From: Eleginops maclovinus
Taxonomy: Eukaryota; Chordata; Actinopteri; Perciformes; Eleginopidae
Reading direction: 5' to 3'
DNA: 64,000 nucleotides
Assembly (NCBI RefSeq): GCF_036324505.1
Contig: NC_086350.1
Span: forward strand, 22,269,640-22,333,639
Below, one piece after another: positions 49,083-62,502 of this stretch (position 1 is its first letter; every line of letters begins with the position of its first letter). The translations under genes and the position numbers were made by a program. The notes beneath the pieces were generated by a model. The model was not told the DNA's origin. It made no database searches and saw only the letters and a program-made list of their open reading frames with translations.

Positions 49083-50112
49083 ATATCAGAATTTGCATAT
49101 TTGAACGCACAATTTCTTAAATAATATTTCGATTTTTGTAGGTTAGGTCAATTGAAATGAATGAATTTAGAGAAAGTAGAATTGGTATTTGATTTCGCTA
49201 GACTGATATTTTCGTTGGTTGACTACAGATCTATTTGGATTGTTATGCTAGTATCGGCTATAAAAGTCTCGTAAATTTCCTTCTAACGCCCCCAGTTTTT
49301 TTGTCATTTTGAAACCTTCAGTCTTCAGACCCACCTGAGGTCGACTCAAGTAACATCACTTAAAGCCTTTTATCAGACTTTGCACAGCTCCCTCTGGAGC
49401 AACCAAAACCCTTCACACACCTTTAAGAGCAAATGCAGATGCGCTCCTGTAGCACCTGTAAACAGACGTTGATGTGTAAATTGGTATTCCCTTTAAGAGT
49501 TGCTTTGGGTCCCCAGCACATACTGGAGTGATAGATATAAAAGTCTATATAGAGAACAACATAAAACAGTTCATTTATATTTTGAATTTAAATCATTTTA
49601 CACAGATTATTGTTAAATTGCAGGGAACTCAAATAGTTTATTGGGATTGTAGCAAAGACATTAAACAAGTTACCCTGCCTCTAATTGCTTAACTCACACA
49701 CACTGTTCCATTTAAAAAAAAAACATTTTAGCTGTGTGTCTTTACATCTGACAAACACCATTACCATATATGCTTATACGTTTCTGTGAGTGGCAGTGTG
49801 TGTGCACATGTTCATGTGGTGTGAGTCTGTGTGTTTGAAGTCAGGAGGACAGCACAGTCCCAGGCAGTGTAATGTTTCAGGTCAATCAGGCTGATTGCCA
49901 GTCCCTTACGGGTCACTCATGACGTCCTGGTTTTCAAATATGTCAAAGATGAAACATTTTTATTTTATTATTAAAAAAAAAAGTAATTGTATTTCTATCT
50001 TTTTTTAAGACCTTAGGTTATTTGGACCATAAATATGAAAGGTATGTATTGACAGTATTACACATTTATTTCACATTTGCCAAAAAGGTCATTGGGAAAT
50101 GTCATTACCACA
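49083..50112. other. Unassigned intronic DNA
   Basis: No element recognised after the hAT-2 target duplication. An A run lies at 49972-49982. Confidence 0.5.
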
Positions 50113-50160
50113 AAATATTGTTTTGCTTTTCCAAAACATTAGAAAAGCAAAACAATATTT
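50113..50160. repeat. Perfect 19-bp inverted repeat, 10-base loop
   Basis: AAATATTGTTTTGCTTTTC (50113-50131) and its exact reverse complement (50142-50160) are separated by CAAAACATTA. It could be the core of a MITE or a hairpin precursor; no flanking terminal repeats are evident. Confidence 0.95.
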
Positions 50161-50845
50161 CTAATTTTGAAAATGAAATCTTTATACGACTACAGATTTG
50201 CGTCAAACCCAGGGAATTTTGTTTTTTTACATAAATGCATTTATTTTGTTTAACGCATTGTTCTCATTACCGCAACAACCCCTGAGATCTGAAAGTCATT
50301 TTTTTGCAGTATTTTGTGGAAAATTCAAATATTTTAAAGTCCCTCTACTATACTGATATAAAAAGAAAAAGGTACTTGTTTTTCACGCTAATTAAAAAGC
50401 TAAATATAATTTCTTAATTAGCCTATAATTGTGACATGTTTCGGAAATGATATTTGTATTTTGGAAATGTGTTTCACAATTTCGGTAATGATAATTGATA
50501 AGGTATATTTTATTCTTGCATTCTTTAGAAGATATAACTCACACAACTACAATTTACAATGATATCATATTTAACAAACAATCAAAAATGGAAGAAATAG
50601 GGCTGAAAGAAGTGCAAAACTGTGAACCTAGCTTACACCAGAACATCATAGGAACCCTTTGCACTTTACTTGCAAATAACTAAAAAAGAGCCACATTTAT
50701 ACATGTTAACTCTTTCAACTCATACCTTAAATACATAAATGAATGCTCCCCTATCTCCACACACACACACACACACACGGATGTTGCAGAAAACTTGCAT
50801 GAAACCACAAATACACCAGGCTTCCGTTTACGTCGGTGGCTTTCA
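50161..50845. other. Unassigned intronic DNA
   Basis: AT-rich; several GGAAATGATA / GGTAATGATA variants at 50440-50495 suggest an old repetitive origin, family unknown. Confidence 0.4.
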
Positions 50846-51597
50846 CAAAGCACAGACAAATACACTGCAGCTAGGACTAAGAATGAATGGCTTATTCTCA
50901 TGGTGTGCACATCAGCTGTCATGTACATTGATGAATATGTACTGCATCACTGCAGAAATAGATAAAGGTAAAACTTTGAGTAGTTCTGCATTATCTTGAC
51001 ACTCATTGCTTGCCGAACAGAAACTTACAAAAAAACATTTTTAAAATACTTCCCCGTGTCTTCCACTGAACCAGAGGTGAAGCGAGGACAAAATTAATTT
51101 GGTGCTTCAGTCTCTGCGGAAGCAATGTGTCGAGCTGCAGATGCCAAGGAAGAGGCTGATGTGTGTTTAACAGGAACGCAAACAACAAATCAATAAAAAC
51201 CTTTAAAAAATAGAATCAGGAGATCCCGGTACCTCAGAACTCTTCATTTCTAACACTAAACATATGATATATGTCATCAATCTGCTCTGGAGTATAATGA
51301 CATAACAAGGTTTTTCATTTTAAGAACACTGAAAAGATAAGCACTATGCTTTTGTGAGATGTTTTTCAAAGTGCTATTAAACTCTGCCATATGATCTCAA
51401 CTAGAAGTCAGCGAGGGCAGGGATTAAAGGCAAACATAGTAAAATCATGTCTTCCTAGAAAGTGAATATTATCCTTATTACCCTGGAAACAGGAGAAAGA
51501 TAGAGCAACACAGCAAAAAAATCACAATAAAGAACAAAGGGGAAACAAGTATTGAGTATAAATTGTTGTAGGAAGTTATATTGGAAGCATATCCAGG
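50846..51597 (-). repeat. Inverted duplication, right arm (about 750 bp)
   Basis: Reverse complement of 23149-23899 over its full length (matching ends CAAAGCACAGACAAATACAC and AGCATATCCAGG). The differences seen are mostly single bases. A (GT)n tract begins about 10 bp beyond the arm's end at 51597. Confidence 0.92.
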
Positions 51598-51605
51598 ACT
51601 TGTTT

Positions 51606-51616
51606 TGTGTGTGTGT

Positions 51617-51652
<36 letters not shown>
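51606..51652. repeat. (GT)n microsatellite, short
   Basis: GT tract with one CT interruption at 51621. Confidence 0.95.
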
Positions 51653-51653
<1 letters not shown>

Positions 51654-53395
51654 TTGGGTTGGCTGTCCTGCTGACGTGAGCTTTCATGCATGAGGACCTA
51701 TTCTCATTACGCACTCTCCAAGTCCTTCTGTCAGCAAAGAGAGAGCTCCGTGTGTGTGTCGGTGTGTATGTGTGTAATTTCCCGTGGCTTTGGCACAATC
51801 TGCACAGTGACCTGAAACATAGTTTAGTTTCACACTGAGTTCAACACATGGACAGAGAGACGGACATATGGGCAATTTAACCACGATAATGTTCCATGAT
51901 AGGGCTGACGTTTAATTTTGGAAGTACAGCAGGTGATTATTTAATGACAGTGAGCAATCAATATTCACATTGACATAATTTTTCTTTTTTGTTATCTTGT
52001 GAGTGTAGGTAGTTTCTTCTAACAGGAACTCATTTTTTGTTTGTTTTCTGAAGCCTTTTAAAAAAGTCATCATCTTTACATCAGACAATCCCTGTTCTGA
52101 AACCCAAGTTGTTGCACGCATCTCAGCTTGTCTGGCTAACACATCAGAACCAAATCCTGCAGATGCACACTCTACAATGTCAGAAGGAAACGCAGGTCCA
52201 GGCCTTGGTTAAACCCTATATTCCAGCACGTGCACTTTGTATCAGCCAATTTTCTTGCCACTCCATCACTGCGGGTTGGACCAAGGTACCCCTCAAAACA
52301 CGCCCGTTTGCTACCGTGGCATTCAACAGCACACTTAAATAATATGTTGCAGACAAATAGTCTTTTTTTAAATGTTCTGAACTAATGAAAATGACCAAGA
52401 AGTACACAGGGGTTTTTCTAGAAAAATATAGTATGAGGGCGCTAACGTCACTTCCGGTCAAAATTACGGCCCGCCTACTTTCAAGCGAAGCTACTGCATT
52501 AGAGCGAAGCAGAAAATAATAGTTTCTTCATGTCTTAAAGCTGCTGAGTCATATCGCACCTCAAACAACAAATAAATCCAGTGTTATGGTTTCTTAACTT
52601 CCTCTAGCGAAAAAAGGAGCGTAAAAAAGAAACAATCTAATTCAGAAACCACAGTTTCAGTGTGAAATAAGATAATGCTGTCCCACAATAACTTGCAAAA
52701 GCAACATTCAGTGATTCACATTTTGGACGTTACAGAAACAAACCAAAAATATAATTTAAATGGCCGGTGCTTTAAAAGAATGTTCTCTCTTTCTGCAATA
52801 TGTTGCTTAAGCGGGAGTTGTGTTTGTTCAGCACTGCAGCTGCCCTTAAAGAGTGCACTGTGGGGGAAATTATAGGCAGCACAGCAGATATTAGCATCAG
52901 CCTGCGAGCTAAACCAGCCACCCGGATTGGCCAGATTATATGCAATTAAGTAATGACAGCCACTCTTCAGCACCATTACCTTGTGGGAACTGGTGTGAAT
53001 CACACACAGATTCAACATCCCCCCTGCTCAGAATTCAATGTTTTCCTACATTAAATGACACAGCATTTCTATATGCCAGTGCTTTGATATCTGCCAGTCA
53101 AAAATGTAAATTACATTTACAATAAAATATCACTGGACAAAGAAACATAACCACATGTCCTCAGTTCCCCTACAATGTGAAACAAGTGCTTTTGGTGTGA
53201 AGGTGACCAGTCATCAGTGACATTTACATTGCATCTCATCTAAAGTCACAGTGAGTGAATAACAAAACAGAGCAGTACAGAAGGTCAGCATCTCTGAATA
53301 CAATAAACAAAATATGCTGGATAAAAAACAAGCAACCACAATACAAAAAAAAAAGTACCTTGTTTTCAATTTACGTAACATGTAAGTCTGCTATA
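51653..53395. other. Unassigned intronic DNA, possibly conserved part
   Basis: A 37-bp motif at 52407-52443 recurs inverted at 59217-59253. 52855-52990 is a candidate conserved noncoding block with TGCAATTAAGTAATGAC. No exon seen. Confidence 0.4.
52407..52443 (-). repeat. 37-bp dispersed motif, copy 1
   Basis: On the minus strand it reads AGCGCCCTCATACTATATTT, then TTCTAGAAAAACCCCTG. It matches 59217-59253 (plus strand) at about 34 of 37 positions. Both contain a small palindrome (TTCTAGAA / TCTCGAGA). Confidence 0.8.
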
Positions 53396-53624
53396 CAGCC
53401 GCGGAAAAGATTAACAGACCACTTTGGCATTATCGTTTTCTCTTGTTTTATTATTTATAGAAATGTCTTTGAGTTAAAAAAAATAATAATAACTATTGTA
53501 TTCTACAAACTAATTACATTTTCATCTGTGTTGGAATTCAACAGACACTGGAATGGTTGCCATACATGTAGAGATAAAGATGTAAGAAAAAATTGGAGTG
53601 GTCTCTTATTTTTTTCCGAAACTG
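53396..53624 (+). mobile_element. TA-flanked 230-bp MITE, copy 3
   Basis: CAGCCGCGGAAAAGATTAAC at the left, mirrored at the right by TTTTTTTCCGAAACTG, with TA on both sides (53394-53395, 53625-53626). Same orientation and internal sequence as copies 1 and 2. Confidence 0.85.
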
Positions 53625-53908
53625 TAGTTGTGCTTTAGACCCACACATACACATTGTATCACACACAACATGCCTGCCTCTCATCTTTCTCTATTCCATT
53701 TTTCCTCACTGAAATGCATCCTTACACCTACTCATGTTAACAAACACTAAGTCTCTATCTCACTTCTGCCTTGTTGCTAGCTTACCACTATTTGTCCAGA
53801 CACACACACACACACACTCACTTTGTGGTCTTTGTCGACAGAGCTCTTAGTTGTGACAAAGTGCGCTCTGACCGACTACTGTCCACACTGCCGGACACAG
53901 TTACTTAC

Positions 53909-54018
<110 letters not shown>

Positions 54019-54141
54019 ACAGCAAGTGCTAAGAGTGAAGGAGAAAGAAGGGATGAACATGCAATGGGTGATAATGGATATGAGAGACAGTATGACAGGA
54101 GAGGGAGATAATCAGAAAAAATAAGCTATAAATAACCAACT

Positions 54142-54283
<142 letters not shown>

Positions 54284-54688
54284 AGCAGACACACAGTGAA
54301 AAGGAGGCATCTGATGCTATCATTTGGCTGCACTCAGTTGCAATCACACCTTGAGGTCAAGCAGCAACATCCTGATCTGAGCAAACACCTCTGCTCTGGG
54401 CTCTTGTTTTTTCCACAGCTGGTCATTGGATTTACCACAGATTGAAGCGAGTCATTTCTTGGATGGATGGCCATGAACATAAGGACAAATATTGACAGTT
54501 TCCAGAGGATGTCTGCTATGGCTGCTGATCCTCCTGTCATTGTTAGCATGCTGATGGTATCATTTAACTAGCCTAAAGTTTTCTGTCCGACTGATTTATA
54601 GACCAACAGCATGGAGACAGAAAATGACATCTATCAAAACGGGTCTTACAGTTGATAAACCCTTCCGATTGGATCAATAAATACATGT
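54284..54688. other. Unassigned intronic DNA
   Basis: Nothing recognised. Confidence 0.5.
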
Positions 54689-55148
54689 TTAAGGAGCCGT
54701 ATTATTGCCCTATCATTTTCAGGTTCATCTTGGTCATTTCTACCTCTACTATGACATCTACAGGCACATGTAGAGGCATGTTAAGTCCTTTTTGAATATG
54801 TTTTAATGTTCATAAAGCTCTTTATTTTTCTCATTCTGCCTGTGCTGCAGCACCTCTTCTCACCCTCTGTCTGAAACCAGAGCCCAGTCTGCTCTGATTG
54901 GTTAGCTGGTCGGCTCTGTTGTGATTGGTCAACTGCTTAGAAATGTGCTGGCCTATCACGTACAATGTGTTGGAGTGCTAGCCAATAGAAATGCAAGTGT
55001 CACATAGGGATGTCATTATCTTATGGAAGTGAAAAAAGGAGTCCAATGGAGGCGTAAAGAGAAACTCTCTCGAGGGAACTTTAGGATTTTATCCTTTGCA
55101 TAATATTTCCATGCCCAAAAACCTATAGAACACACTTCAGGAAAGGTG
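54689..55148 (+). mobile_element. TTAA-flanked MITE, copy F
   Basis: Left end TTAAGGAGCCGTATTATTGC with the TTAA target. Then a long body with CTGCCTGTGCTGCAGCACC, GATTGGTTAGCTGGTCGG, CTATCACGTACAATGTGTTG and CAATGGAGGCG, ending in CACTTCAGGAAAGG without a recognisable right terminus. It holds 5' body sequence that copy D lacks. Confidence 0.8.
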
Positions 55149-58100
55149 TTGATTACAATCTAGTGGAAAAAACAAAACCCATTCACCTCCACATTTGCTT
55201 ATTCGATAGTAAGTAAAAAGGCTGAGAATAAAAGCTCTTGTTTAAGCCTGAGAAATTGGTAAGGCACATAATTTCCAATGAGACAGGTAGATGTGGCGTT
55301 TCTGCCGTTGTTCACTTTTTGAGTCTAACAATGAATCCCCTGCTGGAGAGGAGTCCTGGCTCCAGGTTTGATCATGTGCTGATGGAGCACTCCTTGCCAA
55401 GGGACACAGTCTGCTTCACACAAGTTCAGAGGGGTTGTCAGGAGCAGCACACACATGCGTATAAACTCAGGCAGACAGGGGAACAGAATAATTACAGTTC
55501 AGTATTACATCTGGGAAGACCTCATTAAATCCGTCTGCCATTATCTCTCTGCTCCACTGTCACACGGTATCTCTATCTGCCTCTAGCCTCGGCCAAGTTC
55601 TCTTTCATCCCTTATTCCTGTGCGCCCCCCTCTCTCATTCTCTGTACATTTCTTACCTAACATCAAACTTGTTCCCTGTCAGTCCCTCCCATCTCCTCCT
55701 TCTATCCTAATTAGGTCTGCTTCTTTACTCCTGTCCTCTCGCTTCCTTCCCTTGTACATTTGCAATCAACTATTAATTAAAAAACTTGTTGTCCCTCCCC
55801 AATGTCTGATTTCTACAGGGAAACACAGGTGCATGTGTACACAGCCCACATGAACATGACACCTTTCCGTTAGTTGCAGTTAGGGAACAACAGCTGCACA
55901 GAGTCACACCCATAAAATCATGTGGTACAACTATTGTTTGCTGGATTTCTTTTTAATGCCAAATTCAGTCAAAATATTGGCTGGAAAACCAGACAGCAGG
56001 GTTAGGGACCTATCAAACACATACTAGGCTAAGCTGGTAAATGTTTGTCCCCTTTGAAAATTCTTCATCATGATCATGATCAATATCTGTAATATTTTCC
56101 CACTGGTTCTCTCAAATCACACCACTTCGCTCCCACGGTCTGCTATAAATTATTGCTCTTTGTTTTGGGGATTCTGTCACTTTCTTAACATGTTGTAGAG
56201 TATACGGTTTTAATATATTTTGTCGTTTAATGACATTTCTCATTTAACGTAGGCCATTTGAGGATGCAGGACCATTTAAGTGTTTATTTACTTACAGACC
56301 TTGATCAAATCTGGGCTACAACCACATCTTGTACCCCTCTGTTGCCAGTAGACTTCAATATGAACATATAAATGTCCCTTGTGAGAGGCAAGAAAACATT
56401 CCAAGTACAATGTCTGTGAAAGCTCCTTGAGCATTAGAGGAAAGTATGCTTACATAAAGTCATCTAAAAGAAGTAGTGGCTCATGTCCTGCATTTCAAGT
56501 CAACAGTTCAATTATGGGAAGCGGTTGCTCCAGGAGAAGTTGATAGCATCAATATTGTAGCCTGTATAAGGTCACCATGTGCTCTGTTACAGGGAATGTA
56601 AGGCATTTGTAAGCCGCTGAGTCCTCCAGACTGTAAGAAGGACTGGGACAGACAGGGAGGGATGGAGAGGGCCACAGGTTTAATCAGGTCGTCCCAGATA
56701 CAAGGCCGAAATGTAATTATTCAGTTCTCCCGTCTTCCCCTGTGTCAATATTAATTACTTACTCTGAAGGTTTTAAACCAAGGAAAGCACAGTCATCTAG
56801 CAGAAACAGACAAATAGGGCCTTCCTGCATTCAACCACCAGATAAATGGCTCTGGCCTTGCTGAGGCAGAGCAAAGCAGTCCTATAGTGGAGGCTCAGGC
56901 TTAGCAATAAAACTGTCTACTTAATCCTGGACAACTGCTGGATATATTGCAACGAAATGTTAACCAGAGACTGATAAAAAGGAAGAGAATAACTTTTGTT
57001 AACTTTTTCATGTAGAACCATCATCAATTTAAAACTGTAATGCGCATAATTCAATGATTTAGGTCGTAATATTTAAAAAAACGAATGATATTCCCAGCCA
57101 CCTCAGCCATAGTTTTTGCAAATAAATGTTACCATGGAACAGCGCGGGGGAAAAAAGACGTTTGGTTTTTTTTTCCTCATGTTTTTTCAAAGCATTGGAA
57201 TTACTTTGTTCTTTGTTGTGTATGAGAAAAAGGGACATTATTTATTAACATATGATTTGTTTGATTTGTGTATGTTTTTTTTATGAGGTTTTGGTGGAGG
57301 TGGTTCTTTATTTTTTTGAGCGATAAAAACATATACATAAATGATATTAAATTGTCTAAATGTATATTTTATGTACAAATGTAAATAAAGTGTAAACTGC
57401 AATTTGTCATAATAAAAGATTTTAAAAAAGCATGATAACACACTAAACTTAACAATGTAGCTGCTTAACACCAGCATGCTAGCAAGCGAGAGGATTTTCT
57501 TTTTCAGACGGTAAAAAAGAAAAGAAAAAAATATAATGCAAGAATCCACTTGATAGGTTTTAGAGACACTGTCCAGAAAAATACAAGCACCTGTATGATG
57601 TAATGTGCAGCAATGCAATAACCATACCGTCTCTCAATGTTATTTTTTTTAACTATGGCTTCAGTTGCTTTTGTGTTGACTCAACCCTGAGGCTGTACTT
57701 TGTGGCGGTGTTGTATCAGACAGCATTATGCGGAAGAGTGCTCCTTTTTAACACTTTATCCACATGACTTACATACTGTAGGCTGCCTGAAGGGAAGACC
57801 TCACGGAACCCTTGCAATGCAACATCTCAAACTAAAATATTGTATTCATGATATTGGATTTGACGCCTGTCCGGCAAGGCGTCTCAAAAGTAGTAGCCTA
57901 TGCTGGATGGAAAAGAAGAGTTTCCATTTTTCTGTCTTCACTTAGGTGTGATACTAACACAGAAATAAAAGCATGAATTCCAACACACTCTTCCAGCTAC
58001 AAACCCGGCCACAGTCCTCATCAGCTGACTTTCTATCAGCTGAGTGTAGTCACTGTAACAAGTCCCCTTTGTCTCACAGAGCACTGATCTGACGTGAAAT

Positions 58101-61100
58101 CTGCCAAATAGGTCTAACACAAAAAACACACTCCCACAACTGAATCAACTTATCCACACAAACATGGCCACAGTGTGTGAATGTGTACAGGCATGCACAC
58201 CCACACGCACAATTTCCTCCTACAAAAGACCTTTGTTTTTTTATAAGAAGCCCTGATTAGCGCGCGGACCACACACACATACAGACACATTGACCTGGTC
58301 TGATACAACTCTGCAGACCATGAAAGAGAGCGGACATAGCTTGGAGCAAAAAAGGCTTTTCATATAATCAAAACTAATGACAGAGGTAGAGAACAAGGCA
58401 GGGTATTAATGTAGAGACAGAATAATGTGCTCTATATTCAAAGCAAATGTTGAGTCACAACCAAAACTGCTGATGTGATCGCGCATACTGTATGGACCTT
58501 GACAGTTTGGCTGAAACGTGGGTCTCCACACCCTTATTAGCAGAGCTGCTTTTAGCAACAATATCTTGGGGAACTTGTGAAAAAGCATTCAACTGCAATT
58601 AAACCTGCTTTGACTGCAGGAAAAAAGTTGTGTGCAAGTCAAAAAGGAAGACATGTAACTCGAAAGAAGAAACGAGTACACAATGAAATGAAAAAGGGGA
58701 AGTTTCTCAATACACTGGTGAAGTGATGACGTGTTTCTGTTGGCCAATGAAGAAGTTTACACCCAAAGGACTCCCTCAACAGAAAGCACTGATATTTTTC
58801 CACTGGATTTGGGAATAGTTCTGAAGATCTGTGGCACACATGTTTCTGATGTTTACAAGTTTTGTTCAGCAGGATAATCTCCACATATTGACACCAATTG
58901 TACTATTTCTGAAGCATAAATGTAAAGATAACGAAAGGCTACAAACGAACTGTGTCGCGGTTGCATGGCTTCACACATGCGCCCTCATACCAAAATAAAG
59001 ATTGTTTTGTAAAAAAAAAGTGATGCAAGAAAACAATATTTCTGTTAGTCTATTTGACACAATTTTCATATTTTTGGAGTAATTAGGCAGTTTTTGTCAG
59101 ACAGGGAGAGCTTTGTTTTCAACAGAGCTCCGACATCTTTTTATCATTTATGTCTGCAGCGCCATCTTGTATACTGCCATCATGTTCTCGCGAGAATTGA
59201 TATTTCTTACAAGATCAGCGCCCTCATACTATATTTCTCGAGAACAACCCCTGAATGCTCACCTAAAGACGGCTAATTTTTGGCATATGGCACTTTTTTT
59301 TCATGTTGCAGCTTGTGTTAACCACAGACCTTATTTAAAGTAAAGTAAAAAGCTAAACCCTTCTTGAGGTGTAATGACTCATTCCTGCATCACTGTATTG
59401 AAGATGCTGTGTTTGTTTACTTTGATAAATATCGTGAGGTGGACTGCTTCTCATTTACAAAATGCAAATAGGATTGAAATGCTGAATACATACTGTTATC
59501 AGACACTGCTTGGTCGTGACAGCACACACAAACACACACTTACAGCTTTCATGAGATGCTTCCTTGCTGTTATTTCACAACTCACTGAGGCAGCCAATCA
59601 AATCATTCAGACGATGAACACGCCCACGGCTATATTTAACCAATGAAGGGTGACTATCTGGCTGACGGACTGTTTCAGACGACCAGTTACAGACTGTCTC
59701 TTCATGCAACACTTGAGTTGGTGTCGACATGAGTTCCCCCACTGCTGTTGCCCTCTCCCTCTCTTTTTATTTTTTCTCTTGTGTTGTCTACCAATCCCAG
59801 GAAAAGGAGGCTAATTATTATCAAGGAGAACAGAGTCCAGCAGAGGAGTACCCTTTGCACCTTGTCAACCATGTCCCCGTCTCCCTCTGTCACTTCCTCT
59901 AGGTTGCCTAATAAGTGAGAAAATGTTATTTCACTCACCAGTCTCATCTCAAGCTCAAAATGGCTTTGCTTCCCTCCTTTTTGTCTGCCATACCTCAATC
60001 ACACTTATCCTCCCTTCACCCTCTCTCCCCTGTCGTTTCTTTTCGCACTCCCACATCACTTTACCCTTTAAAATTGTCCTTCTTGTTAGCTTCTGCTGGG
60101 TGTTCTTTTTTCCCCTGTTCTCCGAGTAGTCTAGCCTCTTTTTCATCCACCTCTTCAATCTTTATCACTCCTCTCTGTATCCGTATTTCCACCACTTTCA
60201 ACAAACTTCCTATTTTCTCTAGAGGAGTCCTTTCTAAGCCCACTTAGGGGCTACTCCTCTCTTTCTTTCCATCTATAACGCCCACTCTCCCTCTGCCTTT
60301 CTGCACAAAACACTGTTTTTTTTTTCCTCCATCTTCCTCCCCTTCCCCCTTTTATTCTCCTCTTCTGAGGCTTAAACCTAATTATCTCCTGTTCTACAGA
60401 AACCACACACACGGTGGGAACAGGCTGTGGGAAGCAGCGCAGCCGTGAGGGTCGGACGGCGTTTGTTCTCCCTCCGGCCAGTCGCCTCCGATCATGTCAG
60501 CATGGCACAAACACACACATACATTGTGGGAGAAAGCCAGCAATGAAGGAAAAACTGAAAGACAGTGGGTGTAAAGTTCTATATATTATATGCTCAAATT
60601 CTAATTGTTGCAGAGACATTTTTCAATATTTATAAAAGACATTCAGCGTACTGCTAATTTTAGACAGGGGTTTTAGCCTTATTCGATGGGCTACACTGAG
60701 CAAATGATGAATGATTGGGCTTTACAAAAAGAACTGTCCATGTGTCTTGACTCCTGACACTCCAGGCATTCTAAGCATTTATAAACAAAGATGATGAAAT
60801 AATGACTGAGCAGTGGCTGTCCTGTGTGTTGGTACAAATGACCAAGTGTGTTATTGAACTACAAATCAAGAGGCCATGTCTATTGATGCTATTCAGCGCC
60901 GGTGAACATCAGACGGGATAAAAATAGATGCAGTTTACAGGTAGTTTTATCTGGGTTATAAACTGTTAACCATGTCAGAAAGACTCATGGTGCTCAAATT
61001 GTCCAATCGTCTAGATCTCTCTGCTGCTAACATGCTTCTTTGTGTAATTTCAAATGTATTTACTTCTCTCCATATTGTGAATAATAAATACATAAATTAG

Positions 61101-61790
61101 GTCTATAGCTTGATTTGAACTTTAAGGAAATCACAGAACATTATAGATATAGATAGATTGAATCCTGATTCCTACATCTCCCAAAATGCAACTTGATAGT
61201 ATTGTTCATTCACTTTTACTGTTTGGCAAACGCTCATGTCTTTAACATCCAATGCCTGAGTTTGTTACGCACATTTCCTATTATAAATGTGTTTCCAACA
61301 AGCCAAGGTCGAGATCATCATTTGGGTTATTTTTACTTTGAGAGTACTCCCAACAGGGCCATTATTCAGCTGTGTTTCAGTATAAACCATGACAAGTAAA
61401 CCTGGAGCTTAACAGCTATTCCTTTTCAAAAATAACCCAATAATACAAAAAAAATACTAATATCCATATGTGGACTTTGTCCTTGTAGAACTAGCCACTG
61501 AGCCAGAGCCTAGAACACACATCTCACACATCAATGAAAAGAACAAAAGGGAGGGGGCCGCACTAGGATCTCTAATCCTTCCCCCACTTTTTATAATGGC
61601 TGTGCCAAAGGGTGGCTTACTTGGTTCAGTTCAATTAAGTGTTGCAGCAATGAGTCCTAAACCCATAAATTAGTCAGCATTTCAACTTCAACCTGTTTCG
61701 AATGTGTTTTTGTTAGAGGCCTGAAATAAGATCTTTGGTTAGCACAACATTTTGAAATTTACTGGTTTGGTTGTACAACATAATACAGGT
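55149..61790. other. Unassigned intronic DNA (6.6 kb)
   Basis: No transposon, exon or RNA gene recognised apart from the 37-bp motif at 59217-59253. The plus strand is pyrimidine-rich at 55600-55760 and 59740-60370, giving chance frames. 56640-56790 is a candidate conserved noncoding block. Confidence 0.45.
59217..59253 (+). repeat. 37-bp dispersed motif, copy 2
   Basis: AGCGCCCTCATACTATATTT then CTCGAGAACAACCCCTG; inverted relative to 52407-52443. A related GCCCTCATACC lies at 58981. Confidence 0.8.
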
Positions 61791-62314
61791 CTTAAAAAAA
61801 GCGGTAGCCAACAAGTGATTAAATAATTATACAAAACATCACCACAGCAACACGTTCCGCCTTTAGCTAAGGGACGGTGAGGTGAGGTCATGTGACCGTT
61901 ATGTAGTTTGTTGCAAAGTTAGCTTTTTACTTTTATGTATTTAGGCCTATGCTTTAGCAATTAATTAAAGTGGTGATAATATGCAGAGATTATCCCGCTG
62001 AACAAAACATGTAAGCATCAGTGTTTTTCACAGAGCTTATTTACTGCAATAATCCAAAATCCGTCTGGCTTTATTTGAGGGAGCATTTAATTTATATTTC
62101 AAAGACTCATTATTACAGTTGTATTTATGTGAAGCACAACGTAACATGCTGTTATAATAACGTTCTCTCTTAGCCTTTGAAAATTAAACTATTTTGGGAG
62201 AAAAAAATGTTTCATAAATAACAATAATCATAATCATAATGTATATGTGCGACGATGAGTCCACTTATCGCCTGAATTGACGACTAAAAATATCTTTAGT
62301 CGAGGGCAGCTCTA
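61790..62314. mobile_element. Possible hAT-like element, right terminus only
   Basis: The right end, read inward on the minus strand, is TAGAGCTGCCCTCGACTAAA followed by GATATTTTTAGTCG. This matches the pattern of common fish hAT termini (TAGGGCTG...CGACTAA). I could not find a left terminus or an 8-bp duplication, so the start is arbitrary and the element may be truncated. Confidence 0.4.
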
Positions 62315-62453
62315 GCTTAATGTACTAAAACTTTCCTATAATAGTTTCCTTATACACATACAGTGTGCGCTGCTGGAGAGGTCGGTGTGCCAGCTGGGCA
62401 GCGAGTGAACCTTTGCACACGTTTAAACACACACAGGCTCCATAAACAGATGG

Positions 62454-62456
<3 letters not shown>

Positions 62457-62499
<43 letters not shown>
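62457..62499. repeat. (CA)n microsatellite, short
   Basis: About 21 CA units. Confidence 0.96.

Positions 62500-62502
<3 letters not shown>

Noticed and set aside
59702..60247. Ser/Pro-rich or Lys/Glu-rich frames as possible proteins
   Set aside because: They are the two strands of a pyrimidine-rich tract; low complexity only.
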